DNA from: Alphaproteobacteria bacterium
Lineage (GTDB): Bacteria; Pseudomonadota; Alphaproteobacteria; Micavibrionales; Micavibrionaceae
Length of the DNA: 64,000 nucleotides
Direction of reading: 5' to 3'
Assembly: GCA_021775955.1 (NCBI GenBank)
Contig: JAJFGU010000004.1
Span: 370,180-434,179, forward strand
Shown here: in pieces, positions 1-9,211 of the stretch
How positions within the stretch are numbered: position 1 is the first letter of the stretch
Layout: every line of letters begins with the position of its first letter
Translations under genes and position numbers: made by a program
Notes under the pieces: model-generated
The model's input: only the letters and a program-made list of their open reading frames with translations
The model's database searches: none
What the model was told of the DNA's origin: nothing

Positions 1-1877
1 TCAAACATAAATTCAGCCAAAGCTTTAGTGAGCTCGGTCTTGCCAACCCCGGTCGGGCCGAGAAATAAAAATGAACCGATGGGGCGACGCGCATCCTGCA
101 ACCCCGCGCGCGATCTGCGAATCGCATCAGCGACAGATTTCACCGCTTCGTCCTGACCGACAACGCGCTGCGCAATTTTATCTTCCATCTGCAGAAGCTT
201 TTCGCGCTCACCTTCGAGCATTTTATCAACCGGAATGCCGGTCCATTTGCTGACGATTCCGGCGATGTCATCTTCGGTCACCTCTTCGTTGATCAGATGA
301 GAATCGCTGCCTTCACCTTCGGCGGCCTCTTCGAGTTTTTTCTCCAGCTCGGGAACCAACCCGTATTTAAGCTCACTGGCACGCGCCCAGTTGCCTTCGC
401 GCTCCGCTTGATCCAGCTCCACGCGAGCCTTGTCGAGCTCTTCCGTCACCTTCTGACCTGAATTTAATTTTTCCTTTTCCGCCCTCCATTGTGCGGTGAG
501 GTCGGCGGATCTTGATTCGAGATCACTCAGCTCACCCTCCAGCTTTTTCAAACGCTCTTTCGACGCCTTGTCCGATTCTTTTTTCAACGCCTCACGCTCA
601 ATCTTCAACTGAATGATGCGGCGATCAAGCTCGTCGATTTCTTCGGGCTTGGAATCGACCTGCATCCGGAGGCGTGAGGACGCCTCATCCATCAGATCAA
701 TTGCTTTATCGGGCAAAAAACGATCGGTGATATAGCGGTTGGATAACGTCGCCGCCGAAACAATCGCCGTGTCGGTAATGCGCACGCCGTGATGCAGCTC
801 GTATTTTTCCTTGAGGCCGCGCAAAATTGAAATGGTGTCCTCGACACTCGGCTCAGCCACAAAAACTGGCTGGAAACGCCGCGCCAGTGCCGCATCTTTT
901 TCAATATGCTTGCGGTATTCATCCAATGTCGTGGCGCCGACCATACGCAGCTCGCCCCTGGCCAAAGCGGGTTTGAGCATATTCCCGGCATCCATAGAGC
1001 CTTCGGCCTTGCCGGCGCCGACCAATGTGTGAAGTTCATCAAGAAAGAGAACAATTTCACCGGCGGCCGTTTTGACCTCATCGAGCACGGCCTTGAGACG
1101 CTCCTCAAATTCACCGCGAAACTTCGCCCCGGCTAGCAGCGCACCCAGATCGAGCGACATCAGGCGCTTGCCTTTCAGGCTTTCCGGTACGTCGCCATTG
1201 ACGATACGCAGGGCCAACCCTTCAATGATCGCGGTTTTACCAACCCCTGGCTCCCCGATTAGCACGGGATTATTCTTGGTACGGCGCGAAAGCACCTGCA
1301 CGGCGCGGCGGATTTCCTCATCACGGCCGATTACAGGGTCTAATTTACCCTCGCGCGCAGCGGCGGTGAGGTCATGGGCGTATTTGTTGAGCGCGTCGAA
1401 CTGGTCCTCGGCAGTGGCGTTATCAGCAGTGCGTCCCTTGCGAACATCATTGATGGCCTGGTTGAGATCTTTATCGCTGACTTTGGCCCCTTCAAGGGTA
1501 CCGGCAATATCGGTCTTTTTGGCCATGATCATGGCCTGTAAAATCCGCTCGGCTGTCACGAATCTATCGCCGGATTTCTCCGCTATATTCAAAGCGTTAT
1601 CCATGATTTTTGCGACGTCACTTGAAAGGCGAAGCTGACCTGCTCCCGGCCCCTCGACAGACGGGAATTTGGCAATCGCCGCTTCCAGATCACCCTTAAG
1701 CCGCGCAGCATCACCACCGGCGGACCGAACCAGCTTGACCGTAAGGCCATCTTCGTCTTCGAGCATGACTTTGAGCAGATGCTCAGGCTCCAAAGACTGG
1801 TGGTTCAAACGCATCGCCAATGTCTGGGCATGCTGCAGGAAACCCTTTGATTTTTCCGTTAACTTGTCAAAATCCAT
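1..1877 (-). CDS. clpB: ATP-dependent chaperone ClpB (3' end cut by window edge)
   Basis: Hexameric AAA+ disaggregase that works with DnaK/DnaJ to rescue aggregated proteins in the cytoplasm. The visible 625 residues hold the Clp N-domain (about 1-145), the first AAA module with Walker A GEPGVGKT near residue 207 and Walker [11 protein letters not shown], the long charged coiled-coil middle domain (about 410-525) that separates ClpB from ClpA, and the second Walker [11 protein letters not shown] near residue 605. The reading frame stays open to the left edge, so the C-terminal part of the second ATPase lies outside. The start [12 protein letters not shown] matches the family. It lies downstream of prmC and DUF4167, a common alphaproteobacterial order, but a terminator and a palindromic repeat separate them, so it probably has its own promoter. 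Confidence 0.97.
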   Translation of the reverse strand, partial: MDFDKLTEKSKGFLQHAQTLAMRLNHQSLEPEHLLKVMLEDEDGLTVKLVRSAGGDAARLKGDLEAAIAKFPSVEGPGAGQLRLSSDVAKIMDNALNIAEKSGDRFVTAERILQAMIMAKKTDIAGTLEGAKVSDKDLNQAINDVRKGRTADNATAEDQFDALNKYAHDLTAAAREGKLDPVIGRDEEIRRAVQVLSRRTKNNPVLIGEPGVGKTAIIEGLALRIVNGDVPESLKGKRLMSLDLGALLAGAKFRGEFEERLKAVLDEVKTAAGEIVLFLDELHTLVGAGKAEGSMDAGNMLKPALARGELRMVGATTLDEYRKHIEKDAALARRFQPVFVAEPSVEDTISILRGLKEKYELHHGVRITDTAIVSAATLSNRYITDRFLPDKAIDLMDEASSRLRMQVDSKPEEIDELDRRIIQLKIEREALKKESDKASKERLKKLEGELSDLESRSADLTAQWRAEKEKLNSGQKVTEELDKARVELDQAEREGNWARASELKYGLVPELEKKLEEAAEGEGSDSHLINEEVTEDDIAGIVSKWTGIPVDKMLEGEREKLLQMEDKIAQRVVGQDEAVKSVADAIRRSRAGLQDARRPIGSFLFLGPTGVGKTELTKALAEFMF

Positions 1878-1932
1878 GAAATATTCCTTTAATATTCATA
1901 TAGTTATATTTTACCATGAAGACCACCTCAAT

Positions 1933-1998
1933 GTCATTCCTGCGAAAGCAGGAATCTCGTAGATTCAATCACCATACCCCCGCTTTCGCGAGGATGAC
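1933..1998. repeat. GTCAT-bounded palindromic element 1
   Basis: The element begins GTCATTCCTGC and ends GAGGATGAC. It contains a perfect hairpin TTCCTGC-GAAA-GCAGGAA (1937-1954) and a second half rich in CGCTTTCGCG. Translated, the left arm gives the VIPAKAGI peptide often seen in spurious ORFs over such repeats. It lies between DUF4167 and clpB and is one of five similarly bounded elements in the window. Confidence 0.75.
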
Positions 1999-2040
1999 AG
2001 CAGAGGGTAATAAATATGGGTCTTTGGGGCTTTTTGACAA

Positions 2041-2066
2041 GAAAAAAGGCGGAAAAAATCCGCCTT
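2041..2066 (-). terminator. Rho-independent terminator after the DUF4167 gene
   Basis: Read on the minus strand: an eight-base stem AAGGCGGA / TCCGCCTT with a five-base T loop, running into a T tract. It lies 40 bases past the DUF4167 stop and should end the prmC-DUF4167 transcript before clpB. Confidence 0.8.
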
Positions 2067-2105
2067 ACATCCTTTTAGCTCGTTAATAGCCGCTAACAGA
2101 AAGTC

Positions 2106-2597
2106 CTACTCAACGGATTCAGTCGTGTCTTCGGAAGCCTCTGTACGTGCCTTGGTTTCAACCTTAGCTTCGCCGCCCAAGATACTGGAAGGTAAGGCCA
2201 AATCATCTTCCTTGGAAGAGGTCGCTGGCGTCGCTTCCGACGCTTTGGAATCCCCAGCGTACGTATCCCGGTTATCGCTACGCTCTTTTTGCGCATTTTC
2301 AGGCGCCTGGGCAGCCCATTCATTGATCACGCGCTGGTAATGCTCGGCGTGCTGTAAATAGCTCTCAACAAGGACCAGATTGCCACCGCTGGATGCATCT
2401 TTGGCCAAAGCCAGGTATTTCTCACACACCTGATGCGCCGTGCCGCGAATACGTACATCCGGTCCGTTGCTGTCAAAAACCTTCATTCGTGGTTGAGAGC
2501 TACGACGACCGCCACCGCTGCTGCTACCGCCGCCGCCATTGCCGTTTCCTCTGCCCCGTGGGCGTCTTCCTGCTGTTCCGTTTGTTCCGTGTCTCAT
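2106..2597 (-). CDS. DUF4167 domain-containing protein
   Basis: Small basic protein of 163 residues. The N-terminus is a Gly/Arg/Ser-rich low-complexity stretch (about 1-36) of the kind that contacts RNA or ribosomes. It is followed by the conserved DUF4167 core, MKVFDSNGPDVRIRG through the helical segment ending YQRVINEWAA (about 38-95). The C-terminus is acidic, Ser/Thr/Glu rich and probably disordered. The family is largely alphaproteobacterial and sits next to prmC/prfA, so a link to translation is often suspected, but the function is unknown. A strong minus-strand terminator follows. Family assignment is by motif recognition; the ribosome link is inference. Confidence 0.85.
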   Translation of the reverse strand: MRHGTNGTAGRRPRGRGNGNGGGGSSSGGGRRSSQPRMKVFDSNGPDVRIRGTAHQVCEKYLALAKDASSGGNLVLVESYLQHAEHYQRVINEWAAQAPENAQKERSDNRDTYAGDSKASEATPATSSKEDDLALPSSILGGEAKVETKARTEASEDTTESVE

Positions 2598-2836
2598 TTA
2601 TGTTCCGTTTTCTTTTTTAAATTTCTTAAAATAACACACGTACAGCATACATCATCTGGAGACTCATAACCAGCCCCGACAACTTGGCAATACAACATGT
2701 TGGGTTTTTCATCCCAGTCACAAACTGCATATTGCGTTTGACCGTGTGAACAAGAACAACCTACCGCGAGAGCAATTTCGTTATCAAGGCAGGGACTCAA
2801 AAAAAAATTATTTATCCCCACTGGAGATTTCCACAA
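2594..2836 (-). CDS. Possible small cysteine-rich protein (doubtful)
   Basis: An 80-codon frame that overlaps the last 29 bases of prmC and the first 4 bases of the DUF4167 gene, filling the 210-base gap between them. It carries eight cysteines, including paired CSC and CCTC motifs, with no recognisable domain, signal peptide or membrane segment. The tight coupling to both neighbours, including a four-base stop/start overlap with DUF4167, is what a real operon gene would show. Composition is otherwise unremarkable, no clear ribosome-binding site was found, and the conserved order elsewhere has no gene here, so this may be an open intergenic stretch. Confidence 0.3.
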   Translation of the reverse strand: MWKSPVGINNFFLSPCLDNEIALAVGCSCSHGQTQYAVCDWDEKPNMLYCQVVGAGYESPDDVCCTCVILRNLKKKTEHK

Positions 2837-3653
2837 CCCGCGGGTTCCCTGCCGAATCGCGATATACAGCGATTACAGAAAGACCAGATTCTTCCGCGAG
2901 TCGCACCACATCATTTTGCTGATCGAAACCAATTTCAAACAGGGCCGTGCCCCCCTCATTGAGCAGGGCATTTAACCCCTTAAAAATATATTCATAGGCT
3001 TGCAATCCGGTTTTGCCACCCTCAAGTGCTAGAATCGGATCAAATTTTCTGACCTCGGCATCAAGATTCGCAATGCTTTGATTCGTAATATAGGGCGGAT
3101 TTGAAACAATCAGATCGAAGGAGTCATCAATTCCTTCCGCCCAGCTGCTCTCTATAAACTGAATCCGATCGAATACTCCGTGCGCCTGCGCATTTTCCTG
3201 CGCTACATTTAAGGCCTCTGGTGAAATATCAACGCCGACGCCCCGAGCCTTGGGAAATTCATGCAGCAGCGCGATTAGAATACAGCCCGACCCGGTCCCA
3301 AGATCGAGGATGTTCTGCGGCGGATCGTCTTTGAAACGCTTTAACGCCACCTCGATAATGACTTCTGTATCCGGACGCGGATCAAGAACAGCGGGCGTAA
3401 TTTTAAAATCCAGCCCCCAAAATTCACGCCGGCCCAAAATGCGCGAGACCGGCTCCCCCGCCAGCCGCCTTTGCACAAAAGATTCTATGGTTTGAGATTC
3501 AGATTCGGATACTTCCTTATCGGCGCCCGTAATCAAATCGGCATCTGTAATACCCAAAACGGATTTGAGAAGAACCCGCGCATCAAGGTCCGGCGTATCG
3601 ATGCCTTCGTCTTTTAAACGGCCCCGCATCTCTTGATATAAAGTGTTTAACAT
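2808..3653 (-). CDS. prmC: Peptide chain release factor N5-glutamine methyltransferase PrmC
   Basis: Methylates the glutamine of the GGQ motif in release factors RF1/RF2 using S-adenosylmethionine. Visible are an N-terminal helical substrate-binding domain (about 1-75), SAM motif I ILDLGTGSGCI near residue 115, the acidic VGVDIS that binds the ribose, and the hallmark NPPY motif in IVSNPPYITN that binds the target glutamine. I chose the ATG at 3653 because MLNTLYQEMRGRL aligns with the usual family start; an in-frame ATG at 3668 would add five residues. Its substrate gene prfA lies just upstream on the same strand but is separated from it by an opposite-strand orphan gene, which is unusual. 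Confidence 0.95.
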   Translation of the reverse strand: MLNTLYQEMRGRLKDEGIDTPDLDARVLLKSVLGITDADLITGADKEVSESESQTIESFVQRRLAGEPVSRILGRREFWGLDFKITPAVLDPRPDTEVIIEVALKRFKDDPPQNILDLGTGSGCILIALLHEFPKARGVGVDISPEALNVAQENAQAHGVFDRIQFIESSWAEGIDDSFDLIVSNPPYITNQSIANLDAEVRKFDPILALEGGKTGLQAYEYIFKGLNALLNEGGTALFEIGFDQQNDVVRLAEESGLSVIAVYRDSAGNPRVVEISSGDK

Positions 3654-3726
3654 GTAAGTTCTTACCATTAAAATAGGGGGCGATCTTTAAAAAACGCATA
3701 TAAAACAATACGATAAAAAATAACCC

Positions 3727-3755
3727 TTGCAATATAAAAACAACCATTGTATGTT
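3727..3755 (+). promoter_or_regulatory. Sigma-70 type promoter for the orphan gene at 3782
   Basis: TTGCAA (3727-3732), a 17-base spacer, then TATGTT (3750-3755). It lies about 26 bases before the chosen start codon, which itself is preceded by GGAG. A good match to the housekeeping consensus in an AT-rich gap. Confidence 0.6.
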
Positions 3756-3781
3756 ATGAAAAATTTATGGAGAACAGTATA

Positions 3782-4177
3782 ATGAACGCTACAACACAAA
3801 AAGAAAGACAGAGCGCCTCACCACTGGAAGAGGTAAAACTTCACGCTACGCATGTTTTGTTTAGAAACCATGCAAAGCGGCCTGTTACCCAAACCAGTAG
3901 CCAGAACACTCAATTTGCTCGTATGCAAGGCTTGCATCTATCAGGATCTGTTTTTTGTTTGAGAGATCATAGCCCTACAACTAATAACACAACAGATGGG
4001 GCCAATGAATATGTGGGCTTTATAGTAACTACAATGCATCCAATTCCATCAGCATCGATTGAATCAGCTCTCAATGCAACGAAACATCTAGGAAGAAAGG
4101 GTTGGCATAAGACTTCTGAAGACTGGGAGGCTGATCTTACCAGAGAATCTGGATTTACAACAATGGTATTTGAATAA
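3782..4177 (+). CDS. Orphan hypothetical protein between prmC and prfA
   Basis: A 131-residue soluble protein with no signal peptide, membrane segment or domain I recognise. The ATG at 3782 is preferred to the one at 3767 because GGAG lies nine bases upstream of it. The sequence has a polar, Gln/Ser/Thr-rich N-terminal half and a C-terminal half (YVGFIVTTMHPIPSASIESAL...) that looks folded, with a beta strand then an amphipathic helix. The gene is AT-richer than its neighbours, has its own near-consensus promoter and runs against the prfA-prmC direction, so it looks like a lineage-specific insertion into a conserved operon. Function unknown. Confidence 0.6.
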   Translation: MNATTQKERQSASPLEEVKLHATHVLFRNHAKRPVTQTSSQNTQFARMQGLHLSGSVFCLRDHSPTTNNTTDGANEYVGFIVTTMHPIPSASIESALNATKHLGRKGWHKTSEDWEADLTRESGFTTMVFE

Positions 4178-4192
4178 AGAACCTCTTATAAT

Positions 4193-5254
4193 TTAACTCT
4201 CCAACTCAGCCAACTTCGACGCATGATCTTCAGCAACCAAATGATCAATAATTTCGTCCAGATCACCGGCCAGCACCTCCTCCAGCTTGTATAGCGTCAG
4301 ATTAACCCTGTGCTCGCTCACTCTCCCTTGCGGATAATTATAAGTGCGGATACGCTCCGATCGATCCCCCGATCCCACCTGCGATTTGCGGTCTGCCGCG
4401 CGCTCGGATTGCAGCCGATGGCGCTCGGCATCATAAAGCCGCGTGCGCAGAATTTTCATCGCCTTGGCACGGTTTTTATGCTGGGAGCGCTCATCCTGCA
4501 TCTCCACCACCACGCCGGTCGGCATATGGGTGATACGCACGGCACTGTCAGTTTTATTGACATGCTGGCCGCCCGCCCCTTGCGCGCGGTAGGTGTCAAC
4601 GCGCAAGTCCTTGTCATCGATTTCAATATCGACATCTTCGGCTTCGGGCAAAACCGCAACCGTCGCCGCCGAAGTATGGACACGTCCACCGGATTCCGTT
4701 TTGGGAATACGCTGCACCCGGTGCGTACCGGATTCATATTTAAGGCGTGAAAAAACATTGGCGCCGCTAATTTCTGCTGTGATCTCCTTATAGCCGTCAA
4801 GATCGCTTTCCGACATCGACATCACTTCCAGCTTCCAGCCCATACGCCCGGCATAGCCCTTATACATGGTGAACAAATCACCGGCGAACAACGCCGCCTC
4901 TTCCCCGCCGGTTCCGGCACGGATCTCAAGAATGGCGTTTTTGGCATCGGCTTCATCTTTGGGAATAAGGGCAAAGCGGATCTGTTGCTCCAGCTCCGGC
5001 AGGCGCGCATCAATCGCCCGCAATTCTTCCGCAGCAATATCTTTCATCTCCGGATCGTTTAAAAGCTCCTGCAGTTCCTCTTTTTCGCTGCGCGCTTTTC
5101 CTGCCTCATCAATGGCTTCGACCACCGGACCAAGCTCAGCATATTCCATCGACATTTTTGTGAATTCATCGCCACTCAGACCGCCCTGCGACATCAGCGC
5201 AGCCAGTTCATCATAGCGCGCCCTGATGGACGCCAGTTTTTCGTTCATAGACAT
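4193..5254 (-). CDS. prfA: Peptide chain release factor 1
   Basis: Recognises UAA and UAG stop codons on the ribosome and triggers hydrolysis of peptidyl-tRNA. The 353-residue length is normal for RF1. The catalytic GGQ sits in [15 protein letters not shown] near residue 229 and is the methylation target of PrmC encoded downstream. The codon-reading PxT tripeptide characteristic of RF1 rather than RF2 is present as PKT in [13 protein letters not shown]. The N-terminal coiled coil and C-terminal helical tail are complete. The stop of the RodZ-like gene upstream lies only six bases before the start, so the two are probably cotranscribed. Confidence 0.97.
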   Translation of the reverse strand: MSMNEKLASIRARYDELAALMSQGGLSGDEFTKMSMEYAELGPVVEAIDEAGKARSEKEELQELLNDPEMKDIAAEELRAIDARLPELEQQIRFALIPKDEADAKNAILEIRAGTGGEEAALFAGDLFTMYKGYAGRMGWKLEVMSMSESDLDGYKEITAEISGANVFSRLKYESGTHRVQRIPKTESGGRVHTSAATVAVLPEAEDVDIEIDDKDLRVDTYRAQGAGGQHVNKTDSAVRITHMPTGVVVEMQDERSQHKNRAKAMKILRTRLYDAERHRLQSERAADRKSQVGSGDRSERIRTYNYPQGRVSEHRVNLTLYKLEEVLAGDLDEIIDHLVAEDHASKLAELES

Positions 5255-5260
5255 GGGAGG

Positions 5261-6115
5261 CTACTCTAGACCGCTGCTGAGGTTTTGCAAAGCCTCACGG
5301 CCCAACGGAATATCGCGGCGGATCTCACCGGGCCTACCCAGCGCAGGCAAAGCCTGACCATCGAGCAAAACCGCCACACCACCCGCATTGCCAAGGGACA
5401 TCTTAAGGTTGGGGCTATCTGGCACATAATATTGATCGCCCGCCTTGAGCACACGCGATACAATCGCCTTGCCGCTTTCATTTTTGATTTCAACCCAGCT
5501 GTTTTGCTGTATCTGCAGGATAAGGCCCTTTTGAACCGGAGGCTCGGCCTTGACCTGAGCGGTGACCTCTTCAGACACGGTAACGGCCATTTGTTGCTGC
5601 GTTGGCGCCGGCGGGCCGTAGGGAAGCTCGATAGCCGTACTTTTCTCAATCTCCGCCTTCAATGCAGCCGGGACAGCTGGAATATCGGTGACCATCGATC
5701 TGTCATCCTGCTGCAACGCGGCCCAGAAAATAAGAATCCCTACAGCCACAGCAAAAGATGCCAAAATAATCCAGAGCGCGGGTAATTTGCTTTCCGATGC
5801 CGCCACCAGAAAATGAAGCTCCGGCTTTTCTTCAACACCGGATGATTGCTCCTTGAACAGCCGGATCATGCGGTCACCGTCAAGGCCGAGATATTCGGCA
5901 TAGGAACGAACAAAACCAATCGCATAAACATGGCCGGGCAGTTGCTCCAGCTTACCCGATTCAATGGCGTCAATCTGGCTGGCGCGGATACGCAAAGCGC
6001 GCTCCACATCGGTTATGGATTGGTTATAGTGCACCCGTGCACGGCGGAGAATATCTCCCACCGGCATATCGGTGCGGAAGTAGTCCGGCTCTTCAGCCAA
6101 AGCAGCATGTCCCAT
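5261..6115 (-). CDS. RodZ-like helix-turn-helix membrane protein (DUF4115)
   Basis: Bitopic protein of 284 residues. Residues about 15-75 form an Xre-like helix-turn-helix (VGDILRRARVHYNQSITDVERALRIRASQ...) of the HTH_25 type that in RodZ binds MreB. A Pro-poor linker leads to one transmembrane helix (LWIILASFAVAVGILIFWAAL, about 115-135). The periplasmic end carries a DUF4115-like beta domain (ILQIQQNSWVEIKNESG...). This is the RodZ layout, so a role in rod shape and MreB anchoring is likely. It precedes prfA with a six-base gap. In related genomes ispG or other genes may lie between; they are absent here. Confidence 0.85.
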   Translation of the reverse strand: MGHAALAEEPDYFRTDMPVGDILRRARVHYNQSITDVERALRIRASQIDAIESGKLEQLPGHVYAIGFVRSYAEYLGLDGDRMIRLFKEQSSGVEEKPELHFLVAASESKLPALWIILASFAVAVGILIFWAALQQDDRSMVTDIPAVPAALKAEIEKSTAIELPYGPPAPTQQQMAVTVSEEVTAQVKAEPPVQKGLILQIQQNSWVEIKNESGKAIVSRVLKAGDQYYVPDSPNLKMSLGNAGGVAVLLDGQALPALGRPGEIRRDIPLGREALQNLSSGLE

Positions 6116-6183
6116 AATATGGATAGCCTACACCTGGCAAAGAGCAGATACAAATAATTTGTGAACCTTAAGCCCAATCTGAC

Positions 6184-7425
6184 CTAAGCCGCCTCCTGCT
6201 CCTCCAGCCCGAAGGCCTCATGCAACGCGCGGACGGCCAGCTCGGTATATTCCTCATCAACCAGCACCGAGATTTTAATCTCCGAGGTTGAGATCACCTG
6301 AATATTAATGCCTTTTTCCGCCAGAGTTTCAAACATTTTGCTGGCCACGCCGTGATACGAGACCATCCCGATCCCGACCACAGAGATTTTGGCGACATTA
6401 TCAGCTGTTAGAACTCCGGCCTCCTGGAATTCCTCAAGATTGCCGATGACCTCCAGCGCCCTTGCGCTTTCATTGCGCGATACCGTAAAGGTCACATCCG
6501 TTGTTTTGGTGTCGGACGAAACGTTTTGCACGATCATATCGATATTGATCGCGGCCTCGGCCAACGGTTTAAAAATCTTTGCCGCCAGCCCCGGCTTATC
6601 GGGCACATCAAGTACCGTAATTTTTGCGTCATCGCGGCTATAGGCCACGCCGCTTACAGTTTGTTTTTCCATGATATCGTCCTCTCTGGTGACTAAGGTT
6701 CCCGGCAGATCACTGCCAATTTCATCTTCAAAGCTGGATAGCACCTGCACGGGCACCTCTTTGTTCATTGCAATCTCGACCGAGCGGATTTGCAAAACCT
6801 TGGTGCCAAGCGACGCCAGCTCGATCATTTCTTCATAAGAAACTTTAGGAATTTTCTGTGCCTGCTCTACGACACGCGGATCAGCAGTATAAACGCCATC
6901 GACATCGGTATAGATATCGCAGCGTTCAGCCTCCAGCGCCGCCGCCAGCGCCACCGCCGTTGTATCAGAACCACCACGGCCCAGCGTTGCGATCCGGCCC
7001 GCTTCGGTCACGCCCTGAAAGCCCGGTACGACCACGACCTCTCCGCTATCCAGACGCTTATGAAGCTCTTCGGTTTCAACTCCAGTGACGCGAGCCTTGC
7101 CGTGCATATCACTGGTGCGAATCGGGATTTGCCAACCCAGCCAGCTGCGCGCCTGCACGCCGGCCTTTTGCAGGGCCATCGCCATCAGCCCGGCTGTGGC
7201 CTGTTCGCCGCTGGACACCACCACATCATATTCACGCAAATCGTGCATCTTGCTGATCGCGCTGCAATGCTCGACCAGTTGATTGGTCACGCCGGACATG
7301 GCCGAAACAACGACCACAACCTTATGGCCGCGCTCGACCTCCTGCACGACCTTGGCGGCCGCACGTTCAATCCGCTCGATATCGGCGACGGAGGTCCCAC
7401 CAAATTTTGCGACAATTAATGCCAT
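6184..7425 (-). CDS. lysC: Aspartate kinase
   Basis: Phosphorylates L-aspartate with ATP, the first step to lysine, threonine, methionine and diaminopimelate for peptidoglycan. The 413-residue protein starts with the kinase signature VAKFGGTSV, has the aspartate-binding GRGGSDTTAVALAAAL segment, and ends in paired ACT regulatory domains (about 265-405), as in feedback-inhibited single-function aspartokinases. It diverges from ubiG across a 98-base gap, an arrangement common in alphaproteobacteria. The diaminopimelate decarboxylase that completes the lysine pathway is lysA at 13446. Confidence 0.97.
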   Translation of the reverse strand: MALIVAKFGGTSVADIERIERAAAKVVQEVERGHKVVVVVSAMSGVTNQLVEHCSAISKMHDLREYDVVVSSGEQATAGLMAMALQKAGVQARSWLGWQIPIRTSDMHGKARVTGVETEELHKRLDSGEVVVVPGFQGVTEAGRIATLGRGGSDTTAVALAAALEAERCDIYTDVDGVYTADPRVVEQAQKIPKVSYEEMIELASLGTKVLQIRSVEIAMNKEVPVQVLSSFEDEIGSDLPGTLVTREDDIMEKQTVSGVAYSRDDAKITVLDVPDKPGLAAKIFKPLAEAAINIDMIVQNVSSDTKTTDVTFTVSRNESARALEVIGNLEEFQEAGVLTADNVAKISVVGIGMVSYHGVASKMFETLAEKGINIQVISTSEIKISVLVDEEYTELAVRALHEAFGLEEQEAA

Positions 7426-7523
7426 TGTATTGTTCAGCCTACTTTATTGCTTGTTTTCCACAACCCGCCTATCCATACTGAGACTTCGTTGAAAAATCAA
7501 AGGTTTTCCCAAGGGTTTTATTT

Positions 7524-8246
7524 GTGCAGACAAGTGTAAAACAACAGGAGATAGCGCATTTCACCAAGGATGCCCCACGCTGGTGGGACGAAAGCGGACC
7601 GTTTGCACCGCTGCACAAGCTGAACCCGGTGCGGCTAGGCTATATTAAAAGCCAGATTTGTATGCATTTTAACTGTGACCCAAACAGTTTTACCCCGCTT
7701 AAGGGGATGAACATCCTTGATATCGGCTGCGGCGGCGGGCTGGTCTGTGAGCCGGTGGCCCGGCTCGGCGGCAACATCACCGGCATTGACGCCGATGCGG
7801 CGGCCATCGATGTGGCCAGGGACCATGCGGCAGACTCGGGTCTCAAGATTGACTATCAAGTTAAAGCAGCGGAAGAGATTAAAAAGACTTATGACGTGGT
7901 CCTGGCCCTTGAGATCGTCGAGCACGTCACCAATGTCGAGGATTTTGTTACCAGCTGCGCCAAATTGCTAAAACCCGGCGGGCTCATCATCTTCTCAACC
8001 CTCAACCGCACCCCAAAATCCTTTGCACTCGGCATTATGGCGGCGGAATATATACTGCGCTGGGTGCCCAGAGGAACCCATAGCTGGCAGAAATTCGTCA
8101 AACCGTCTGAACTGGCCAAAGCCGCGCGCGCAGCCGGTATACAGCCAAAAGATATAACCGGTATGGTCTATAACCCACTCCAAGGTGAGTTTGTTCTGTC
8201 AAACAAAGATGTTGATGTGAATTACTTTATGAGCGCCTCAAAATGA
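7524..8246 (+). CDS. ubiG: Ubiquinone biosynthesis O-methyltransferase UbiG
   Basis: SAM-dependent enzyme making both O-methylations in ubiquinone synthesis at the inner membrane. The 240-residue protein shows the UbiG-specific N-terminus (FTKDAPRWWDESGPFAPLHKLNPVR), motif I ILDIGCGGGLVCEPVARLG near residue 70, the acidic ITGIDAD and the post-II motif ALEIVEHV. Translation starts at a GTG preceded by AAGGG with about eight bases spacing. Its stop overlaps the start of the HIG1-type gene by four bases, and the electron-transfer flavoprotein genes follow, tying it to the respiratory quinone pool. Confidence 0.96.
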   Translation: MQTSVKQQEIAHFTKDAPRWWDESGPFAPLHKLNPVRLGYIKSQICMHFNCDPNSFTPLKGMNILDIGCGGGLVCEPVARLGGNITGIDADAAAIDVARDHAADSGLKIDYQVKAAEEIKKTYDVVLALEIVEHVTNVEDFVTSCAKLLKPGGLIIFSTLNRTPKSFALGIMAAEYILRWVPRGTHSWQKFVKPSELAKAARAAGIQPKDITGMVYNPLQGEFVLSNKDVDVNYFMSASK

Positions 8247-8440
8247 ATCAGTTCTTCATTATATGTATGCTTTTGGCTGCCCTGGCTGTTGTCGGCGCTC
8301 TCGGCGCGGGCCTCTTTTCGATGATGAAAGGCGGGGAATTCAACAAAAAATACGGCAACAGGCTCATGCAGGCGCGCGTCAGTCTACAGGGGCTTGCATT
8401 ACTCATGTTTGCACTGGCATACTTAACTTCTCAGACCTGA
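8243..8440 (+). CDS. HIG1-domain twin-transmembrane protein
   Basis: A 65-residue inner-membrane protein with two predicted transmembrane helices (about 4-26 and 46-63) joined by a short basic loop containing GGEFNKKYGNRLMQARV. That layout, with the conserved N-R-L-M-x-x-R-V-x-x-Q segment, matches bacterial HIG1-type proteins, relatives of the mitochondrial factors associated with cytochrome oxidase assembly. It starts inside the last codons of ubiG (ATGA overlap) and precedes etfB, so it is probably cotranscribed with both. Exact role in bacteria is uncertain. Confidence 0.85.
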   Translation: MNQFFIICMLLAALAVVGALGAGLFSMMKGGEFNKKYGNRLMQARVSLQGLALLMFALAYLTSQT

Positions 8441-8458
8441 GAAGGAGTTCACTAAATC

Positions 8459-9211
8459 ATGAAAATTCTTGTCCCCATCAAGCGGGTCGTCGATTTTAAC
8501 GTCAAAATCCGGGTGAAGTCCGACAATAGCGGGGTTGAGCTCGCCAATGTTAAAATGTCGATGAACCCTTTTGATGAAATTGCGGTGGAAGAAGCTATCC
8601 GTTTGAAAGAGGCGGGAACAGCCACTGAGGTCATTGCCATCTCGATCGGCCCGGAAAAGGCGCAGGAACAACTGCGCACCGCCATGGCTGTCGGTGCCGA
8701 TCGCGGCATTCTGGTCCAGACCGATGATGAAGTTGAACCGCTGGCGGTTGCCAAAATTTTAAAAGCCATTGTCGATAAAGAAAGCCCCGATCTCGTCATC
8801 ATGGGCAAGCAGGCGATTGACGATGATTCCAACCAGACCGGGCAAATGCTGGCCGCGCTTTTGGGCTGGCCGCAGGGTACGTTTGCTTCAAAGCTCGATA
8901 TTGCGGACGGGAGCTTAAAGGTCACACGAGAGATTGATGGCGGGCTAGAAACTCTGGCGCTCAAAATGCCGGCCATTATCACCACGGATTTACGCCTCAA
9001 TGAACCACGCTATGCCAAGCTGCCTGACATTATGAAGGCGAAAAAGAAAGAGCTGGAAACGCTCTCACCGTCCGATCTTGGGGTTGATACAGCCGCCAGG
9101 CTGGAGACATTAAAGGTGAGCGAACCGCCTGTGCGTCAGGGCGGCATCAAGGTTGCCGATGTCGATGAATTGATTGATAAACTCAAAAACGAAGCGAAGG
9201 TGCTGTCATGA
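8459..9211 (+). CDS. etfB: Electron transfer flavoprotein subunit beta
   Basis: Beta subunit of the heterodimer that carries electrons from acyl-CoA and other dehydrogenases to the ETF-quinone oxidoreductase. The 250-residue length is normal. It starts [19 protein letters not shown], typical of the family, and contains the conserved helix VEEAIRLKE and the nucleotide-binding [26 protein letters not shown] region. A strong AGAAGGAG ribosome site precedes it. Its stop overlaps the etfA start by four bases (ATGA), assuring coupled synthesis of the two subunits. Confidence 0.97.
   Translation: MKILVPIKRVVDFNVKIRVKSDNSGVELANVKMSMNPFDEIAVEEAIRLKEAGTATEVIAISIGPEKAQEQLRTAMAVGADRGILVQTDDEVEPLAVAKILKAIVDKESPDLVIMGKQAIDDDSNQTGQMLAALLGWPQGTFASKLDIADGSLKVTREIDGGLETLALKMPAIITTDLRLNEPRYAKLPDIMKAKKKELETLSPSDLGVDTAARLETLKVSEPPVRQGGIKVADVDELIDKLKNEAKVLS

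Noticed and set aside
1669..1962. Open plus-strand frame ending in a NVIPAKAGI-type peptide
   Set aside because: It is antisense to clpB and finishes in palindromic element 1; the peptide is the known translation of such repeats.
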